NCBI GenBank assembly: GCA_035578905.1
Contig: JAQJVL010002628.1
Coordinates: forward strand, 24,823 to 88,822
Length of the DNA stretch: 64,000 nucleotides
Origin: Stictocephala bisonia
Lineage: Eukaryota; Arthropoda; Insecta; Hemiptera; Membracidae
Direction of reading: 5' to 3'
Within the stretch, counting starts at the first letter, position 1. Each line of letters begins with the position of its first letter. Of the stretch, positions 57,101 to 64,000 are shown one piece after another. Under the pieces are notes generated by a model. The model did no database searches, was not told where the DNA came from, and saw only the letters and a list, made by a program, of their open reading frames with translations. The translations under genes and the position numbers were made by a program.

Positions 57101-59035
57101 ATTTTGTGTAATGTTTTGTTTTTTTATCAGCTTTTTTAAATCAATTTTTTAAATTAATGCCCCTGTTATTCTATAAAAAAAAAAAAATTTTAGGGTTTTC
57201 TTTCCCCTTAGGAAGAATTTTTTTTTTGAATTCCTTTCTTTTTGGGTCTTTTAAATAATAAAGTGAACATATGTCTCTAAATACATTTAAAAATAATCAA
57301 AATATAATAAATTAACTTCTCTTCAAAATTTTTTTAAAAATTAGTGGTTTTCCCAAAAAATTTATGAAGGGGTAAGTACTCTGTTTTTGGGATTTTATAT
57401 AATAAGGTATAAGCATTAAGATTACTTTTTAGTTATTTTTATTTTAAAACCAGTTTTTGTTAGTGTAATTTTTTTTAAAAAATAGTATTTAAATAAATAC
57501 TAATTTTGTTCAAGTCTCGAATGAAGTAAAAACAACTTTGGTATTGATTTAAATACTCTATTATTAGTGTTCTAAATTTTTTTTTAAGCGTTAGTAAAAA
57601 AATAAAAACTAGACAAAAATTAAAAAACTAAAATATTTAAAGAAATTAAAATTTAGAAAAGTAATTTTTTAAATGTACCAATCTTTAGTTTTAGGTTACT
57701 GTAATGAGTGCAAATTTTAAAATTTAAATTTTTCAGTTGTATTGAAATTCATGATGCTTTCAAAAGTTTAAAAAAATTATTTTCTTAGTATTAATGTATT
57801 TATTCAATTAATTAGAAAGTAATGAGGAATAGAGTATCATGAAATATTGACATAAGAAAAAAAAAACAACATTATGGCTTAACTATTAGGTTAACAAAGG
57901 AAAATTTGTAAAATTTTTTGAAAATTGCGAGGCCCCAAAGCAGAAATTTAAATTAAAAGGGAAACTAAAAGCTGTGGTGTAAAAAAAAGGACATTTCATT
58001 AGGATCTATTTAGGGGAAAAAATTTTTTATGGGGAAAATAGTAAGAAGTGACTGGAAAAAAGAACCGAAACAACTTGGTTGGTGAAGAAAAAAACTCATT
58101 TAAAAAAAAATTTAAAAGGGGTTTTTTTGACCAAGAAAAGCAAACTTATAAAACTGTTAAATGAACTTCAAGAAGCCCCTTGGGTCCATAGAAATAAAAG
58201 TAATAACAATTTAAAATAATAAAAGATGTAACCTTTGTTCTAATTAAGGGGTGCAGCCCCCAATTGGGGAAATGAATGTGCTACGGATTGTGGCTGTACC
58301 ACTAGACCTGGAGTTATGTTACCAACAAATTGACTTTTTTGTGATAGGTGGGGTTAAAAGGGAATCGTTGAAGTACAAATTTAGGGGCTGTGTCTCGCCC
58401 ACATGTGGTTGCAAGTGGGTGTGATGAAAATGTGGGTAAAAAGTACAAACTGAAAACATGCTTTATTTGGACGAATTTTGCAAAAAGATCATATTTTAAA
58501 AAAGAAAAATTATTTCCGCACAATTCCCAAATTTTAGTATACAAAGTTAAATATGTTGTATTTGGGGGGATATTAAAAGCAAAAGGGGGGGTTTACATGT
58601 TGTTTTTATTTTCGTGTATAAAAAATAAAAACAAAATTAAAAAAATTATTTAAAAATAAAATTTGTAATGTGGTAAGATTACGAATTTAAATGGAAAAAG
58701 TTGATGAGCCCAATAGTGAGAGTTTTTTTTAAAATTTGGAAAATAACAGGAAATTTTTCTTTGGTTTTTTGTACAAGAAACCCCCAAATTGCATAATGGG
58801 GTGATGTATTTTTATTTTTTTAAATGAAAGAATTATTGGGTGGTTCAAATGTGATGTAAGAATTAAAACAAAAATAGTAAAAGGTTTTTTTTTTCCCAAA
58901 CGATTTGGTTATGAAAGGCAATTTTTTAAAAAGCCCAATAGCGGGGGGAAACCCCAAGGTATTAAAAAACGGATACAAAAACATAAAAGCAAATTTCAGA
59001 TATTTTTTAAGTTTACTATCAATACCATTTAATGA

Positions 59036-59085
59036 AAGGGCGGTGGGTGGGTTCAATACCACTTTTGTATGTGGGGGGGGTGGTT
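59036..59085 (+). repeat. Possible 36-bp minisatellite unit in noisy block
   Basis: GGGCGGTGGGTGGGTTCAAT then ACCACTTTTGTATGTGGGGG resembles one to one-and-a-half units of the dispersed minisatellite with sequencing errors. A C-rich stretch at 56592-56625 could be another in inverse orientation. Confidence 0.4.
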
Positions 59086-61742
59086 CACCAATTTCAATAA
59101 AACTTAAAAATTTTGGTTGATTTTCTATGAGAGAAAAGACACATTTTTTGATGTACAAAACCCCCCCTAGTCTAAAAACCCTATAATTTTCGTAGTGTCT
59201 GTGTGATGGAACCCATTGGGAAAGGTTTTGTGGAACTGAGAATAGAACCTTTGCTAAAATGTCAGTACTTGGCCCCTTTACTATCTAAAACAAAGTTTTG
59301 TTGAAAAAAAGTTTAATAGTAGCTTTGCTTGAATTAACATATTTTAGACAGTTTGTAATGATTTTTAGTGTTAAAAAAAAGCTTTGTCTTGTTAACTTTA
59401 ATTAGAATTGCATGTAATAAAAACATTTGTAAAAAGATCAAAGAAAAGGTTGTTAATTTCACCCAAAAGTCATGAATTTCTGTAATCTTGTCATTGGTGT
59501 TCTAGCTTTTTGGCATGCCCCCCAGCATAAGGGGGGGTGTTCAGAATTGGAAAATTTATCTTGGGCCCATTGGTGTTGGGAGGCTTATAAAATTTACTAT
59601 ATTGTTTCTAACTTTGTATTGCCAAGACAAAGATGTCCCTTAGGCTCTTAGGGGTAACGGGAAATTTATGTCATGTCAATTCTGCTTTACGTTAGTTACA
59701 ATAGCAAACCCCCTAGGGAAATTTTCAAAAAGTTTGTACCCGGGAATTCCCTCTTGCAGTTATTTTCTTAAATTTTTGTTCTTGGAAATTGTTTACAATA
59801 AGGATCCTATGATGCATCATCCCCTTCTCCTTGTTAAACCCTTAGTCCGTGGGGGTTTTGTTAAAAAACCCCAGTGAAGGAAAATTTTATCGTTATTAAA
59901 AAAAGGAAAAAGGGGCAAATTGCCGTCCTCTCGTATTCAACTACAGCTTGAGAGTTATGCCAAAATGGTTTTCGTTTGTTTGGGTGATTTTTTGATCGGG
60001 CCCGTTTGCCGTCAAAAATTATCTGGGGTGAACACCGTGCCCCCCGGGGATACTAGGTCTTGTTTGGAAGCATTTTGTACCAAGTTAAATTAAACGATTG
60101 TAGAAAAATTTTTTAACTTAAAAATTATTGAAAAAAAAAACAAAAAAAAACAACATTTTAAAGAGTTACTATTCATAAAATATAATATTGATTCTATTTT
60201 GAAAGAAATTCAATACTTTTGTTGCAAAAAGTTAAAGTATTTTTTTTTAAACAAAATTTAATTTTTAAAATGGTTCACAACTATTTAGATTTTAAATTAT
60301 AAAAACTCAAATTTCTAAAAAGTAAAGAAATTATAATTATGGTAATTTAGTAGGGGTTTTTTTAAACTCTCTGGCAGACTTGACGTAAAAAAAGCCTGGG
60401 TACTTAAGGGTTAAATTTCTAAAAAATCCCCTGCCTACATTTAAAAAAACCCTATTTTTTGAAATAGCTTGGTTCATAAGGGCTTTTTTATTTTATGTGA
60501 TAGTTTCCCATTTTTGGGCGATCACAAATTCGGCGGCCCCAGCTACAGTGTATTGTCATTTAAAAATACCAGGGGTACATCAGCTATAAAATTTTGTTGT
60601 GATACTTAATCCCCCCCCTTTACAGCAAAAAAATAAATTTAAATTGGGTATAGGAGTTTTTTAAAACAAATGGTCTGGTAAAAAATGTTACTTTAAATTT
60701 GAACTTTGGTATAAAAAATTTGAGTTTTACTTTTTTTTGGTGCGGTGTGTTAAGATAAAAAAAATTTTGGGTTTTGTTGGTTTTTCTTTTAAAATATTAT
60801 AGGCTTAAATTTAGATATGATCCTAAATGTTTCCTCACCAAAAATGATATATAATGAACAGTGTTTCCATATTGCTACATATACAAATAAGTAATTTTAA
60901 TAAAACGCAAATTAATTCAAGTAACAGTTCATTACAAGAACCTGATATGAGACAATGGCAGATAGCTGCAACAAAACAAAGATTTCCAAATTTCTCCTCA
61001 TTCAAGGTTGTGGGGAACATTTTAAAGAAAATGCTTTTGTAATAGGAAGTTAAAAAAAAATGTTTGCAACGCTTACACGACAAACTTGTAAAACTGTCCT
61101 AAAGTAATTCACCATTACAGTCTTGTTCTTTATTTTTAAACAAATTAAAGAAATGTTTAAAAATGATAATATAAACTCATGGCTAAGAATACTATTAACA
61201 AAATAATATCACAATAGTTTAAATTGCACAAAAACCATAATTAACTATATGGTTAGATTATATTTTATTTATTAATGATGATATTGTCCACTGATTTGTA
61301 TAATTATTTTCCTATTAGCAATGTTCATATTTTTGCAAACTATAACTTCCTAATTGTGTTGGATAGAGCCAAAATTGAATAAATTTATGCATATTGGTGC
61401 TATTAGTTTTAGAGACAGTTATGTAAAGCAGGTTGTATTTTTATACATGCATGCAGTGGCAGTACCATAGAGCACAGAATAAGAATAGACATGATATCAG
61501 TACCCACTATTTAAAGCCAGTTGTCAGAGGAGATGCCTACCGAATATGGCAGCCAGCTCGATGACTCACCCCAGTACTGCGCGCTACAAGCACTGCTGGA
61601 GTGACAGCACTATAAAATTGGAAGTACCGAATTAGAATTCTTATAGAATCAGAATTGTTGTTATTTCTTATTATATCTTATCTTATTATCTTGTATTAAT
61701 GTATGAACCAATGGAATTATTGTTTTTGTTGTGTAATAGAAA

Positions 61743-61885
61743 ATATCTCTGTACATGTATGGGTGGACAGGTAGGTCAATACCTCTGTACGTGTACGGTT
61801 GGGTGGGTCAATACCTCTGTACGTGTATGGGCGGGTGGGTAGGTAAATACCACTGTACGTGTATGGGCGGATGGGTGGGTATATT
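61743..61885 (+). repeat. 36-bp minisatellite, duplicate of locus 2
   Basis: Same array as 31377-31515 in the second block copy, with unit-level and single-base differences (a shorter second unit; GGGCGGATGGGTGGG in the last). Confidence 0.85.
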
Positions 61886-61899
61886 TATTTGTGATGTGT

Positions 61900-61932
61900 C
61901 TGACGATGATAGCCTTGCTATCGAAAGGCCTC
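61900..61932 (+). ncRNA. Hammerhead-ribozyme-like core (candidate), duplicate
   Basis: Identical to 31534-31566: CTGACGA, T, GATAGC-CTT-GCTATC, GAAA, GGCCTC. Being a recent duplicate, it adds no independent evidence. Confidence 0.35.
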
Positions 61933-62694
61933 ACTATTAAAGTTTTTATTGGTTTAAATTGTGTTATTTTTATTTACATTACAACTGTAGGTGGCGCAAC
62001 TTTTCTCTTTTCTTATACCTATGATCATGACTAAGCCAGTTTACTTGTAATTTTTGTTTAATATTGAAGGAAATTTCAACCATCTACTGTACCTACAATT
62101 CATTTATATGTAAAACGTACCCGACCAAAAAATTAAGCACACTCAAAATTTCATGCATTTAATTCAAATGTTTGAGTTAAACCTGACTTTTTACATTAAT
62201 AAAATTAAATATACTTTAATAATAATTAAGTATTGTTAGAATCATCATCACAACAATTTTCTATCAGTTTATATAATTTTCACTTGATTGTAAGTATATC
62301 AAATCACAGTTTTATTGATGTGCACACTAAATATTTTCACTCACCTGACGACAAAACTGAGGAAGTTTCCCGATTCAGTACGGTGGAACTGGCATCAACT
62401 GCCGTAATTTTAGTTATAGGGATGGATAGTGACTATTACTATCTTATTCTGTGGTCAGAACAGCATGTTGGAGGAAGGTCACCATGGGTCAGCCATTCAG
62501 TAGTGTTTCCACATACATCGATGGGCACCATGGGTCTGCCATTCAGTAGTGTTTCCACACATTTCGATGGGCACTTCCTTTCATCCTCTTAGTATTTATT
62601 AAGAACTGACTTAAAAGCCAGTATTAAGTTATAAAAATGACTACAACTGACAGTGCTTGTAGATAAAATTAACCATTTTTATTTTATTTTTCAG

Positions 62695-62781
62695 AAAACC
62701 ATGAAAGAAAATAATATAGATTTAAAAGAGATTGATAAACCAGTGTTGGGAACATCCAGTGAGAAAAAAGCACCACCATAG
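62695..62781 (+). CDS. Candidate 3'-terminal coding exon of an unrecognised gene (duplicate)
   Basis: Identical over 87 bases to 36165-36251, with the same T-rich acceptor, and ends SSEKKAPP then TAG at 62779-62781. The upstream region here is short (no 3.8-kb element), yet no partner exon was recognised between the minisatellite and the acceptor. Identity unknown. Confidence 0.35.
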   Translation, partial: KTMKENNIDLKEIDKPVLGTSSEKKAPP

Positions 62782-64000
62782 ACTTTTACAAGAACTTTTC
62801 ACAGTTTAGTATATAGCAGTGTCATTGTTCAGTGATAAACCATTCCTATGTTTGAATTGGAAGTGAAGCTGTTTTTCAATGTTACTATATTAGTTTGTAT
62901 TAGGAAAGTTAATATAACATGAAATTGAAAAAGCACAATCAAGTACTGATAATAAGAAAGAAGGATAAAAACATTTAATAATATAGATTTTGTTTATACA
63001 TTATTTTTATTGCTGTGAAACTTGGTTAAAAACATTAGAGAAGGGTCACCCCATCAGTGACAAGGCTTGAAAATTCCATGGAGCAGATTCTGGTTAAAAG
63101 TTCACCTTATATTGGGCTCTTTTAATTGTTTTTCTGTTTTATTTATTTTTTTTTTTTTTTAAGAGAAAATAACTTCATTGTTTTCACCTTGTAGTACTTA
63201 GACTGTCAATTGTTTTATAAAGTCTATACAGACCTATGCATGTATTTGCCTTTATACTGTATATATATTTTATACATATATTTATTACTGTTTGTTTTTT
63301 TATTTGAAAATCTATTATAGCTACAAGATACTTTATTTTAAAATTCATGTCCTGCAGGACATATTAATTTATTTGTTTATACAGTTTACTACCACCTCCA
63401 TTATTGTTCCAATATCTAATATATTGTGTGGAGAAATTATTTGTATCTGAGTTTGAATGTTGTTTACTAAGAAACTGAAAACATTTGAAAAAACACCAAT
63501 CACCATTGTTTTCCCCTTTAATTGTACCTTATGACATAAGCATTATAAGTTTAAATAATTCGTATCCTAGTTAGAAAAAAAAAAAAAAAAACAGAAATTT
63601 TAACTAGTTTTTACTGTGCTACACCTTAACACTTTTACTGCTCAAAAACTAGGTAGTGTATTGCATTTATATTTTAATACATAGTTGACAGGAATGTTTT
63701 ATACATTTCAGAAATTTAATTTTTCAATTAAAACAGATTTTTATCAATTTCCTAAAAACAACATTTTCTTGGCTCTCAGAGGTTGTCAATTTAATGACTC
63801 GGTCACACCTCGTAAGTTTATGAAATGTATTGATTTATATTGATCAATTTAAATGTTTTTGTTCTGTGAATCGATAAGAACTTTCTGTTAATCGAAAAAT
63901 TCTGAAATTTGTATAACTTATAGAAAACACTCTTGTCAACTACATATTAAAATATAAAAGCAACGCATTAGCAGGTTTTTGAATAATTTAAGTGGAAAGA

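Larger units (their letters stand above)
49745..60827. other. Low-accuracy sequence block (probable raw long-read gap fill)
   Basis: Composition changes abruptly at 49745 and returns abruptly at 60828. There are very many runs of 5-14 A or T and G- or C-runs (for example 54900-55260), and recognisable transposase homologies change frame every few tens of bases. This is typical of an unpolished long read. Frames reported inside are unreliable. Recognisable contents: Tigger transposase (51400-52330, minus), Tc1-like transposase (53560-54170, +), one possible minisatellite unit (59036-59085). I could assign nothing else in 54200-60827. Confidence 0.75.
60828..64000 (+). repeat. Direct duplication block B, copy 2 (lacks the 3.8-kb element)
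   Basis: 60828-62109 matches 30468-31743 and 62110-64000 matches 35576-37481, joined at a single GTAAAAC (62110-62116). It continues past the window end. It carries the minisatellite (61743-61885, about one unit shorter), the hammerhead-like core (61900-61932), the 48-bp tandem duplication (about 62477-62575) and the candidate terminal exon. Confidence 0.92.

Noticed and set aside
54091..59158. Numerous frames of 70-112 codons in the noisy block
   Set aside because: Homopolymer-rich sequence gives Lys/Phe/Asn-rich chance frames. No homology was recognised beyond the Tigger and Tc1 pieces.
1..64000. CRISPR arrays, bacterial operons, phage or plasmid systems
   Set aside because: The sequence is eukaryotic with spliced exons and retrotransposons. 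Tandem repeats present are minisatellites without unique spacers.

Overview
This window looks like nuclear DNA from an arthropod, most likely an insect. It is AT-rich and intron-rich, and it is dominated by decayed LINEs, DNA transposons, SINEs and minisatellites. No prokaryotic operon structure is present. The species call is inference; the animal-type p32 (C1QBP) exons and the transposon families support it only broadly.

The one cellular gene I can name runs on the + strand from 6358 to 19234. It is the 3' part of a mitochondrial p32/C1QBP homologue in three exons (6358-6557, 14289-14380, 19085-19234). Its splice phases are compatible and it has a poly(A) signal at 19271. The 5' exon(s) were not found and may lie left of the window, beyond a broken jockey-like LINE at 1-2480. 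The 7.7-kb intron is a nest of transposons: a TIR-bounded composite (about 6792-9396), two copies of a TTAA-targeting piggyBac-type MITE, a TIR element with a Myb/SANT-like reading frame, and LINE fragments.

Downstream, 19.7-23.0 kb is a broken minus-strand LINE. It is interrupted by a tRNA-headed SINE and by a hAT-type element with perfect 8-bp target duplications. A retroposed 130-nt RNA hairpin follows at 23.4 kb.

From 25148 onward the window is built from large duplications. Block A (25148-30344) recurs inverted at 44450-49744. Block B (30468-31743 plus 35576-about 37480) recurs in direct orientation at 60828-64000. Copy 1 of block B carries a 3.8-kb TIR element that is absent from copy 2. 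Copy 2 is therefore a natural empty site, and it defines a 7-bp target duplication. A short 3'-terminal exon of unknown identity is identical in both copies of B. Between the blocks lie a pogo/DDE_1 transposase relic (41.8-43.5 kb) and a Tigger C-terminus (44.1-44.5 kb).

The stretch 49745-60827 has the character of an unpolished long read: long homopolymers, and transposase homology that survives only across frameshifts. It starts with what looks like an error-laden sequencing-adapter sequence. It and the 123-N gap at 30345-30467 both abut the same start of block B. The duplication architecture may therefore be partly a haplotype or gap-filling artefact.

The most unusual signals are these: (1) a 36-bp minisatellite with a four-tract G-quadruplex motif at five array loci, one of them a clean insertion into only one arm of the inverted duplication; (2) a hammerhead-ribozyme-like core with compensatory stem changes in repeat tails at 15148, 31534 and 61900; (3) two SINE families with different Pol III heads (tRNA-like and 5S-like) sharing one central domain; (4) the retroposed hairpin.
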